A DNA stretch of 8,382 nt from Phycisphaerales bacterium. GTDB lineage: Bacteria; Planctomycetota; Phycisphaerae; Phycisphaerales; UBA1924. The stretch spans positions 274-8,655 of the forward strand of contig DOJA01000213.1 of NCBI GenBank assembly GCA_003511945.1, written 5' to 3'. Positions 1 through 5,709 of this stretch are shown here, one piece after another. The notes beneath the pieces are model-generated. The model saw nothing but the letters and a program-made list of their open reading frames with translations. It was not told where the DNA came from and made no database searches. Position 1 is the first letter of the stretch. Each line of letters begins with the position of its first letter. The translations under genes were made by a program, and so were the position numbers.

Positions 1-95
1 TAGAACCGCTCACAGAATGACTCTGAGAAGGGCGGAGCGACAGGCGGGACGCCTGTCCCACCAGAAGGGGTAGGTCATTCTGTGAGGAACTCTTA
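1..95 (+). repeat. MITE/REP-like inverted-repeat element, copy A
   Basis: First of three related elements. A perfect 13-base terminal inverted repeat, CTCACAGAATGAC at 9-21, is matched by its reverse complement at 74-86. The centre is a perfect 8-base palindrome, GACAGGCG at 39-46 and CGCCTGTC at 50-57, around the loop GGA. By alignment with copy C the terminal repeat is about 22 bases long with mismatches, so this copy probably starts one base before the window and ends at 95. Its last three bases (93-95) are the stop codon of the leftward gene. The arms between terminal repeat and core do not pair with each other; both are purine-rich (gagaaggg, agaagggg). No transposase is encoded, so it would be non-autonomous if mobile. 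Confidence 0.8.
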
Positions 96-764
96 GCGCA
101 CGCGGCCCGTCGGCGCGAGCGATCCGACGGCGTCCAGCCAGTCGGCGGCGTCGTGCAGGATGTGGCGGCTGAGCAGGTCGGCGCCGCCCATGGTGATCTG
201 GCAGTTGTGGAGCAGAGTTTCCGCGAAGAGCCGCGCTTCCGCGGTCTTCTCGCTGGCGTGCAGGTGGGCGAAGACGCCCACCGCCCAGGGTCGATTGGTG
301 GCGTTGTCGGGCTGGGTGTGAACGAGGTGCCACCTCGCGGCGGCGCGGGCGCGTTCGAGCCACGCCGGGCGGGCGGAGCGGACAGCAAGCCAGCCCAGCG
401 CGTGGAGAGCGCCGAGTTCGGTCTCGGTCCAGACCTCGACGGTGCGGGTGGATCCGGGCGGGATCAGCGGGCCGTCGTTCGATGCGACGACGGGCGCGCG
501 CCCATCGGAGTCGGACGCGAGCGCCCTCCAGAGCGCGACATCAACGCCTGCGTCCGGGAACTGGTCGGCGTGGTCCGCTGGGGTGCACGCTGGAGCGCCC
601 GCCCGGCGCCGGCGCCACCGGAAGAAGGGGCCGTCGACGCTCCGCCGGTGGCCCAGTTCGTCGCGGAAGTGCCCTTGGTCGTGCGGGAGGGCCGGGCACG
701 GTCCGGCCACCCCGCGGCACGCCGCCGCCCACTGGGCGGTGCTCCATGAACCTCGGCGATCCAC
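93..764 (-). CDS. hypothetical protein, 223 aa
   Basis: I do not recognise the family. The GTG start at 762-764 is chosen because GGAG lies 8 bases upstream (773-776) and because the reading becomes protein-like from here; the open frame further upstream (to 1091) is Arg/Pro-rich and overlaps the divergent gene. The C-terminal half (about residues 110-215) looks real: it is rich in Trp, Ala, Leu and His, with amphipathic helical stretches such as TETELGALHALGWLAVRSA and ADLLSRHILHDAADWLDAV. These could be packed alpha-helices, for example a fragment-like alpha/alpha fold. The N-terminal third has several cysteines (AAACRGVAGPC) but no clear metal motif. There is no signal peptide or membrane segment, so it is probably cytoplasmic. 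Codon third positions are strongly G/C. The TAA stop is the outermost triplet of repeat A, so the natural C-terminus may have been altered by the element. It diverges from the zinc-ribbon gene over 60 bases. Confidence 0.7.
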   Translation of the reverse strand: MDRRGSWSTAQWAAACRGVAGPCPALPHDQGHFRDELGHRRSVDGPFFRWRRRRAGAPACTPADHADQFPDAGVDVALWRALASDSDGRAPVVASNDGPLIPPGSTRTVEVWTETELGALHALGWLAVRSARPAWLERARAAARWHLVHTQPDNATNRPWAVGVFAHLHASEKTAEARLFAETLLHNCQITMGGADLLSRHILHDAADWLDAVGSLAPTGRVR

Positions 765-772
765 TGCTTTTT

Positions 773-776
773 CTCC
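773..776 (-). promoter_or_regulatory. Shine-Dalgarno site for the 93-764 gene
   Basis: On the minus strand GGAG followed by eight bases (AAAAAGCA) precedes the GTG codon at 762-764. This decides the GTG start over ATG codons further upstream in this or the neighbouring frame, which have no such site. Confidence 0.55.
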
Positions 777-809
777 GTGCGCACCGGGAGCATCGGGTCT
801 GACCGGTGG

Positions 810-815
810 TATATT
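810..815 (+). promoter_or_regulatory. -10-like box in divergent spacer (leaderless start)
   Basis: TATATT ends 9 bases before the ATG at 825, which places transcription start at about 822-823 and leaves almost no leader. No Shine-Dalgarno site is seen before that ATG, so leaderless translation is the simplest reading. Read on the other strand the same AT-rich patch gives TATACC, which could serve the leftward gene with a ~36-base leader. No convincing -35 box is seen on either strand. Confidence 0.4.
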
Positions 816-824
816 TCGGATCGT

Positions 825-1184
825 ATGCCGAGCATCGGCCAGACCATCCCCCCGTGGGTGCGGCGGCGAGTGTGCCTGTCGTGCGGGTTCGCCGGTCGGT
901 CCCTGCAGGCCCACGCGGCCCGCCAGTGCTGGTCCTGCCCAAAGTGCGGAGCGGATCTCTACCGGCGCCCGCCGCGCTCGTACGCGGAGATGGAGGGGCT
1001 CGATGGCCCTCCGGAAGTGCCGTCGCGGGGCGAGGCGCTGGGGTTCGTGCGGCTGGTGGCGCAGCCCAAGTCGCCGGGGTCTCCGATTCAACGGGGCCGC
1101 GTTCCTCGGCTGAAGACCCTGGCGCTCGGCGCGCTGGTGGTCGTCGCGCTGACCATCGTGGCGGCGGGCGCGACGGGGCTGTAG
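825..1184 (+). CDS. small zinc-ribbon protein with C-terminal transmembrane anchor, 119 aa
   Basis: Residues 17-41 hold CxxC at C17/C20 followed by C35, C38 and C41 (CLSCGF ... CWSCPKCG). This is a treble-clef or zinc-ribbon-like arrangement expected to bind one Zn. A polar, proline-containing linker follows (about 48-95), then one hydrophobic helix at 97-118 (LKTLALGALVVVALTIVAA) reaching the C-terminus. The expected topology is a cytoplasmic zinc domain with a C-terminal tail in the inner membrane. An upstream in-frame ATG at 777 is rejected because it would read through the presumed promoter. The partner is unknown; zinc ribbons of this kind often mediate protein or nucleic-acid contacts, but nothing here says which. 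It is followed after about 50 bases by repeat B. Confidence 0.72.
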   Translation: MPSIGQTIPPWVRRRVCLSCGFAGRSLQAHAARQCWSCPKCGADLYRRPPRSYAEMEGLDGPPEVPSRGEALGFVRLVAQPKSPGSPIQRGRVPRLKTLALGALVVVALTIVAAGATGL

Positions 1185-1236
1185 CGCCCCGGGCTGCTCG
1201 GATCGATCGTGGTGGGGCGGGGGGAACCGTCATGGG

Positions 1237-1333
1237 TCGCAGTCCCTCATAGAATGACCTACCCCTTCTGGTGGGACAGGCGTCCCGCCGGTCGCTCATA
1301 GCCCTCTCTGTGTCATTCTGTGAGGGACTCTCA
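1237..1333 (-). repeat. MITE/REP-like inverted-repeat element, copy B (inverted)
   Basis: This copy is reversed relative to copies A and C. The terminal repeats are the longest matched pair in the window: AGTCCCTCATAGAATGAC at 1241-1258 against the reverse complement of 1312-1329, with one mismatch in 18. The core is GACAGGCG (1275-1282), then TCC and CGCCGGTC, with one mismatch in the palindrome arm. The right end (TCA at 1331-1333, read TGA on the minus strand) touches the Shine-Dalgarno site of the M20 gene. The spacer 1185-1236 to its left is G-rich and holds nothing I can name. Confidence 0.78.
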
Positions 1334-1340
1334 AGGAGGA
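1333..1340 (+). promoter_or_regulatory. strong Shine-Dalgarno site for the M20 peptidase
   Basis: AAGGAGGA lies 6 bases before the ATG at 1347. It decides that start over the in-frame ATG-like extension from 1320, whose codons would lie inside repeat B. The site begins at the last base of the repeat. Confidence 0.8.
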
Positions 1341-1346
1341 ACCCGG

Positions 1347-2780
1347 ATGTCCGTCGATGGCGTTGTCGCTTCGCTGCCCGCCAGGGAGAAGGCAGGGATT
1401 GATCGGCTGCTCCAGTGGCTGCGGATCCCGAGCATCAGCACCGATCCGAAGTTCCGCGAGCCGACGCGCAAGGCGGCGGAGTGGTGCGCCGAGCGGCTTC
1501 GAGCGGCGGGGCTGAAGGCCGAGCTGCGGGAGACGGGGACGCAGGACAAGCCCGGACACCCCATCGTGTGGGCCACCAACGAGCCGGGGGCGGCGTACCG
1601 TGGCCCTCATGTGCTGTTCTATGGCCATTACGATGTTCAGCCGCCCGACCCGCTGGAGTTGTGGGAATCGCCGCCCTTTGAGCCGGTGGTCAAGCCCGCG
1701 ATGCCCGGGCACGATCAGCCGGGCGAGCGCATCGTGGCGCGGGGCGCGTGCGACGACAAGGGGCAGGTGTCGACCTTTCTCGAAGCGCTGCTCGCGTGGA
1801 AGGAAGTTGAGGGGGCCATCCCTGTGCGGTTCTCCGTGCTCATCGAGGGCGAGGAGGAGTCCGGCAGCGTCAACCTGTACCGGTACATCGACGAGCACGC
1901 GGAGGAACTCCGCATGGCTGATGTGTGCGTCATCAGCGACACGGGCATGCTCCAGCGCGGACGCCCCGCCATCACCTACGGCGTGCGGGGTCTGTCGTAC
2001 ACCGAGGTGAAGCTGCACGCCTCGGACCAGGACCTGCACTCGGGGCTGTGGGGAGGTCGGTGCCCGAACCCGATCAGCGAGCTGGTCAAGGTCTTGGCGG
2101 GGCTGTGGAATCAGGACCGGCGGGTCACGATCCCCGGGTTCTATGACCGTGTGCGGGAGCCGACGCCGGATGAGCGGGCGTCGTGGGCGCGCCTGCCCAT
2201 GGACCAGATCGCGGCCCTCAAGAAGATCGGCCTCGGGCGCGACGCGGATGTCGGCGAGGCCGGCTGGACCGCGCTCGAGCGCGAGTGGGCGCGCCCCACC
2301 GCCGAGCTCAACGGGATCTACGGCGGGTACATGGGAGCAGGGGCCAAAACGGTCATCCCGGCGTACGCGGGGGCGAAGGTGTCGTTCCGTCTGGTGGCGG
2401 ATCAGGATCCGAATGACATCGAACAGCGGTTCTTCGCCTGGTTGAACGCGCGGACCCCGCCGGGCTGCCGGTGGGAGCTGCACAGCCACTCGGGCGGGTT
2501 CCCGGGGAATGTGTCGACCGACTCGCCCTATCTCTCGGCGGCGGCCACGGCGCTGGAGGGGGTCTCCGGGGGTCGTCCGCACCTGATCAAGTCGGGGGGG
2601 TCGATCCCGGTGGTCGGGCACCTGAAGTCCAAGCTCGGGCTGGACACGCTGCTGGTGGGCTTCGGCCTCGACGACGACCGGGTTCACTCACCGAACGAGA
2701 AGTTCGAGGTGTCGTGCTTCCGGCTGGGGGTGGCGTCGCATGTGCGGCTGATTGATGCGTTCTCGAAGCTGACGGTCTGA
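1347..2780 (+). CDS. M20-family metallopeptidase (CNDP/dipeptidase type), 477 aa
   Basis: A di-zinc peptidase of the M20 clan, closest in motif pattern to cytosolic dipeptidases of the CNDP2/Dug1 type; it is expected to cleave dipeptides or related amide substrates in the cytoplasm. Metal-site residues fall at the expected places: H94 in FYGHYDVQPP (with D96), bridging D136 in GACDDKG, the catalytic pair E170/E171 in GEEESGS, D198 in VISDTG and H447 in DRVHSPNEKFE. H231 in DLHSGLWGG begins the lid domain (about 205-385) and would contact substrate from the partner subunit in a dimer. The length matches the family and all key residues are present, so it should be active. There is no signal peptide. 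It stands alone between repeats B and C. Exact substrate is not readable: succinyl-diaminopimelate or acetylornithine deacetylase activity is less likely because of the PPDPLELWESPPFEP stretch typical of dipeptidases. Confidence 0.93.
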   Translation: MSVDGVVASLPAREKAGIDRLLQWLRIPSISTDPKFREPTRKAAEWCAERLRAAGLKAELRETGTQDKPGHPIVWATNEPGAAYRGPHVLFYGHYDVQPPDPLELWESPPFEPVVKPAMPGHDQPGERIVARGACDDKGQVSTFLEALLAWKEVEGAIPVRFSVLIEGEEESGSVNLYRYIDEHAEELRMADVCVISDTGMLQRGRPAITYGVRGLSYTEVKLHASDQDLHSGLWGGRCPNPISELVKVLAGLWNQDRRVTIPGFYDRVREPTPDERASWARLPMDQIAALKKIGLGRDADVGEAGWTALEREWARPTAELNGIYGGYMGAGAKTVIPAYAGAKVSFRLVADQDPNDIEQRFFAWLNARTPPGCRWELHSHSGGFPGNVSTDSPYLSAAATALEGVSGGRPHLIKSGGSIPVVGHLKSKLGLDTLLVGFGLDDDRVHSPNEKFEVSCFRLGVASHVRLIDAFSKLTV

Positions 2781-2784
2781 CGCC

Positions 2785-2880
2785 TGAGAGCCGCTCACGG
2801 ATTGACTCGGAGAAGGGCGGAGCGACAGGCGGGACGCCTGTCCCACCAGATAGGGCAGGTCATTCTGTGAGGGACTCCTA
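2785..2880 (+). repeat. MITE/REP-like inverted-repeat element, copy C
   Basis: Same orientation as copy A. The left terminal repeat at 2785-2806 and right at 2859-2880 pair over 22 bases with a few mismatches (inner part CTCACGGATTGAC against GTCATTCTGTGAG). The core palindrome is perfect: GACAGGCG 2824-2831, loop GGA, CGCCTGTC 2835-2842. It fills the gap between two convergent genes almost exactly: it starts 4 bases after the M20 stop, and its last triplet is the stop codon of the leftward gene. As a long imperfect hairpin it could also act as a two-way transcription end, but there is no T-tract. Confidence 0.82.
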
Positions 2881-3168
2881 CGCCGCCTTGCGCGCGGGGG
2901 CTTCGTCGATGATGTCCACACCCGTCTCGGCGCCACGGGCGAGTCCCGGAGAGACGATCTCGACATTCAGGGCCGCCCCGCGCCGGAGGGCCTCCAGGCG
3001 CCTGGCGTAGTCGGCCCGGAGGCGGTGGGCCTCGACGCGCAGATCGTGGATGTGGACCTCGTGCAGGTATCGGACGGCCGCCGCGTGAAGGATCGCGAAG
3101 ACCGCGAAACCCGCGATCAGCCCCGTCGCCAGCATCGCGTTCCCGGAGAGGTCCATGGCGAGCGTCAT
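2878..3168 (-). CDS. small single-pass membrane protein, 96 aa, unknown function
   Basis: I do not recognise the family. One hydrophobic segment at about residues 11-32 (AMLATGLIAGFAVFAILHAA) is followed by a charged helical stretch at about 36-64 (His/Arg/Glu-rich, HDLRVEAHRLRADYARRLE) that could be a short coiled coil, and then a flexible tail. The predicted form is an inner-membrane anchor with a soluble C-terminal helix. Start at 3168 or at the second Met (3156); neither has a Shine-Dalgarno site. The TAG stop is the end triplet of repeat C, so the final residues (ARKAA) may be close to a repeat-made terminus. It diverges from the large membrane protein gene across only 40 bases, and both products are membrane-bound, but a shared role is a guess. 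Confidence 0.65.
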   Translation of the reverse strand: MTLAMDLSGNAMLATGLIAGFAVFAILHAAAVRYLHEVHIHDLRVEAHRLRADYARRLEALRRGAALNVEIVSPGLARGAETGVDIIDEAPARKAA

Positions 3169-3196
3169 CGGCGGGAAAGCGTGGTGGCTTCATTCC

Positions 3197-3202
3197 TATA
3201 AT
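3197..3202 (+). promoter_or_regulatory. consensus -10 box (TATAAT) for the membrane protein/ABC operon
   Basis: A perfect TATAAT in a GC-rich setting, six bases before the in-frame GTG at 3209. Transcription would start at or within a base or two of that GTG, which implies a leaderless message. No clear -35 hexamer lies 16-18 bases upstream, so an activator or an alternative sigma contact is possible. Confidence 0.6.
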
Positions 3203-3208
3203 CGAGTT

Positions 3209-5707
3209 GTGCGCACCATCCGCCGGTCTTTGCTGATTCGGGGCCTTTGGGCCGTCGTGGCCCTCCTGCCCCGCGCCGCCGGTGCTCAGCCCGAGGGCGC
3301 TCCGCCCGGGGCGGAGGGGGCCGCCCCGGCTGCGGCCGCAGTGCTCCCCGGGCAGGAGATCGAGGTCACCAGCGAGTTCTTCGGCGTGGGCGACATCGTG
3401 CGTCCGGGCGAACTCGCGGGCGTGCGTCTGGCGCTCACGGACACCGCGCCCCGTCCCCGCGATGTGGCGGTGCAGTTCAATGTCCGCGACGCCGACGGGG
3501 ACCGGGCGCTCTACCAACGACTGGTCACGCTGAACCCCGGGTCGCCGATGGGCGTGTGGATCTATCCGCGCCTGCCCTGGGACACGGCGCCGGGCTCGAC
3601 CTTCACGGTCACCGTGCGACGGGTGGAGATCGCGGACGAGGGCGCGATCGCCATCGGGCGGCGCCTGGCCGCGGGGCGGATCGCGCCCCGGAATGTGGCG
3701 CCGGAGACCAGCGGGCTCTTCGCGGTCGTGGGGCGCCAGCCGCTGGGGCTGGAGCAGTACGCCGTGGTCCCGACCGGGTACTCGGTGTCCGCATCGGCCC
3801 ACGAGGTGAAGACCATCGTGAGGGATCTCCAGCCCGGAGCGCTCCCCGACGACTGGAAGGGGCTGGCGCAGTTCGATGTGATGCTGTGGTCCGACGCGCA
3901 ACCGGACCAGCTGGGGGCCGCCCAGTCGCAGGCGATCATCGAGTGGATCAATCGGGGCGGCCACCTGGTGATCGCGGTCCCGGCGGTGGGGAATCCGTGG
4001 GCCTCGCCCCGCAACCCGCTGGGCGAGGTCCTGCCGCGGGCCACGATGGAGCGGCTGGTGGACGCCGACCTGGGGGCGTACGCCTACCTCCTGCTGGGGC
4101 CGCCGACACCGACCACGCTCGCCAACTTCCAGATTGATTCCAAGGCCCTGCGCAAGTCGACCATCCATGTGTTCCGCCCCGCGCCGGACGCCGACGCCCG
4201 CGAGGCGACGCCGGTGCTGACCGGTCCGCTCGGGCCGGTCGTGGTGCGCCGGCTGGTGGGGGCGGGCATGGTCACCCTGGTGGGGCTCGACCTTGAGGAG
4301 CGCTCGATCCGCACGACCCTGCGGGCGGATGCGCTGTGGAGCCGCATCCTGGGCGAGCGATCGGACACGCTGTCGCCCAGCGAGGCGCAGCAGCTGTCGG
4401 GCACGCTGGGCTTCTCCACCCGGGCGAACACGACGCGCCCGGTCGACGCTCACATCGCCGGCGCGATCGCCAAGACGCAGTCGGCGAGCGTCGGCCTTCT
4501 TGTGGGGCTGGTGCTGTTCATCGCCTACTGGCTGATCGCGGGCCCTCTGGGATTCGCGGTGTTGAAGGCCCGCGGGCTGGAGCGCCACGCCTGGGCCGCG
4601 TTCGTCGCGTCCACGGTGCTGTTCACCGCGGTCGCCTGGGTCGGGGCGGCGTGGCTCCGGCCCAAGAGCGAGGAGCTGGTGCACTACACGATTCTCGATC
4701 ACATCTACGGCCAGCCGGTCCAGCGGGCCCGGGTGTTCGCGTCGGTGCTGCTCCCGACCTATGGCGAGGAGCGAGTCTCGCTGGGCGAGCCGAACTCCAC
4801 AGCCGCGTGGCGTCACTCGCTGACGCCCTTCATCGAGCCGGGCGGCGGGTCGATCGTCGCGTTCCCCGACGCTCGCGAGTACATCGCCGATGTGCGTGAC
4901 GCGTCGGGTCTGACGGTGCCGGCCCGATCAACGATCAAGTCGTTCCAGGGGGAGTGGGTCGGGGCGCCGAGGTGGTCGATGCCCCGCCCGGTCGCCCCTG
5001 ACCGCGCGCCGGCGCTGTCCAGGTCCGGGGCGCTGAGCGGGGTGCTGGTCCACGACCTGCCCGGTCCGCTCACGGATGTCCGCGTCATCCTGGTGCAGCG
5101 CCAGACCTCGCAGGAGGAGGACCGGCGGGCCGCCGACCGGGGAGCACGCGGGCGACTGAGGGCGGTCGCGTACGCGTTCGCGAAGCAGGATCCGTCCTCC
5201 TGGAGCCCGGGCGAGGAGCTCGACCTCTCGCGTTTCAGCCCGACCATCACGACCGAGCCGGTCCAGAAGTACCTGCAGGAGTCGCTGGTCCCGCGGGTCA
5301 AGTTCGGGGGCGTGGCCGACGGGGAGTTGCTCGACACGCGTGCGGAGGAGGCGCTGTCGCTGTACGGGGTGCTGGAGCCGCCGGACTTTCATTCCCCTTA
5401 CAGCCCGGGCGACGCCCGGCCCGCGGTGCTGCAACGCCGGCTGGTGCACTCGATGGATCTGGCCCGCTGGTTCACGCAGCCGGCGCTGATCATCCTCGGG
5501 CACCTCGACGACGCCCCGCCCCCCGCGCCCATGTCCGTGGGCGGGCAGGCGCTGGACGACAAGGCCCTGCCGGCCTCGGGGCGCACGCTCCTGCGCTGGG
5601 TCTATCCTCTGGACCCGGACCCGCCGGCGTTCAGCGCCCCCGGGGCATCCGGGGCTTCCGGGGGTTCCGGGGCTTCCGGGGGTTCTCGGCCAGGAGGCGG
5701 CGTCTGA
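3209..5707 (+). CDS. large secreted/membrane protein with central two-helix anchor, probable partner of ABC ATPase, 832 aa
   Basis: Not a family I can name. The GTG start at 3209 is preferred because it is set by the TATAAT box and opens a signal peptide (RR at 5-6, hydrophobic GLWAVVALL, cleavage after AGA at 24-26). An extracytoplasmic N-terminal part (27 to ~425) follows. It has a beta-rich beginning (NVRDADGD) and a GATase1-like alpha/beta segment at 222-257 (FDVMLWSDAQ ... INRGGHLVIAV) as found in several membrane proteins that go with ABC or MoxR systems. Two membrane helices lie at 428-452 and 462-483. A second soluble part (484-810) follows, on the same side as the first part. The C-terminus is a Gly/Ser/Ala tail made by a 9-base tandem repeat. 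The stop is 2 bases before the ABC ATPase ATG, so the two are co-translated and likely work as one membrane complex; no ATP-binding or catalytic motif is seen in this protein. An earlier in-frame ATG at 3155 would read through the promoter and is rejected. Confidence 0.8.
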   Translation: MRTIRRSLLIRGLWAVVALLPRAAGAQPEGAPPGAEGAAPAAAAVLPGQEIEVTSEFFGVGDIVRPGELAGVRLALTDTAPRPRDVAVQFNVRDADGDRALYQRLVTLNPGSPMGVWIYPRLPWDTAPGSTFTVTVRRVEIADEGAIAIGRRLAAGRIAPRNVAPETSGLFAVVGRQPLGLEQYAVVPTGYSVSASAHEVKTIVRDLQPGALPDDWKGLAQFDVMLWSDAQPDQLGAAQSQAIIEWINRGGHLVIAVPAVGNPWASPRNPLGEVLPRATMERLVDADLGAYAYLLLGPPTPTTLANFQIDSKALRKSTIHVFRPAPDADAREATPVLTGPLGPVVVRRLVGAGMVTLVGLDLEERSIRTTLRADALWSRILGERSDTLSPSEAQQLSGTLGFSTRANTTRPVDAHIAGAIAKTQSASVGLLVGLVLFIAYWLIAGPLGFAVLKARGLERHAWAAFVASTVLFTAVAWVGAAWLRPKSEELVHYTILDHIYGQPVQRARVFASVLLPTYGEERVSLGEPNSTAAWRHSLTPFIEPGGGSIVAFPDAREYIADVRDASGLTVPARSTIKSFQGEWVGAPRWSMPRPVAPDRAPALSRSGALSGVLVHDLPGPLTDVRVILVQRQTSQEEDRRAADRGARGRLRAVAYAFAKQDPSSWSPGEELDLSRFSPTITTEPVQKYLQESLVPRVKFGGVADGELLDTRAEEALSLYGVLEPPDFHSPYSPGDARPAVLQRRLVHSMDLARWFTQPALIILGHLDDAPPPAPMSVGGQALDDKALPASGRTLLRWVYPLDPDPPAFSAPGASGASGGSGASGGSRPGGGV
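5642..5686 (+). repeat. 9-base tandem repeat coding Gly-Ala/Gly-Ser triplets
   Basis: Five in-frame copies of a 9-base unit near GGGGCTTCC, alternating GGGGCTTCC and GGGGGTTCC, code for (G-A/G-S)x5 at the end of the large membrane protein. Copy number could change by slippage without breaking the frame. It sits just before the Shine-Dalgarno site of the next gene. Confidence 0.85.
5692..5697 (+). promoter_or_regulatory. Shine-Dalgarno site for the ABC ATPase
   Basis: AGGAGG inside the last codons of the upstream gene, 12 bases before the ATG at 5710. The spacing is longer than ideal; GGCGG at 5696-5700 is a nearer, weaker option. With the stop at 5705-5707 this suggests translational coupling. 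Confidence 0.5.
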
Positions 5708-5709
5708 CC

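Noticed and set aside
464..847. Minus-strand frame starting MVWPMLGIRSE opposite the divergent spacer
   Set aside because: It has no ribosome site and turns into Arg/Pro/Ser-rich shadow sequence; the neighbouring frame from 764 gives protein-like sequence to its stop.
1320..1346. Upstream in-frame ATG for the M20 gene
   Set aside because: These codons lie in repeat B and in the Shine-Dalgarno site itself; the ATG at 1347 has ideal spacing.
1296..2687. Long minus-strand open frame (463 codons) opposite the M20 gene
   Set aside because: Arg/Pro/His-rich composition typical of a GC-rich shadow; the plus strand carries an intact M20 peptidase with all active-site residues and a strong ribosome site.
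1..2880. The three repeats as a CRISPR array or tRNA/rRNA genes
   Set aside because: Copies are over 1.2 kb apart with genes between them, differ in orientation, and have no cloverleaf or spacer pattern.
2785..2880. Repeat C as a classical intrinsic terminator
   Set aside because: There is a strong palindrome but no T-tract on either side; a role as a bidirectional stop remains possible but is not shown.
3155..3208. Upstream in-frame ATG for the large membrane protein
   Set aside because: It would overlap the divergent gene and the TATAAT box and would bury the signal peptide; GTG at 3209 fits better.
2795..4816. Very long minus-strand open frame (673 codons)
   Set aside because: It runs through repeat C and across two well-supported genes, is dominated by Arg, Pro and Gly, and has no recognisable domain; a shadow of high G+C third positions.
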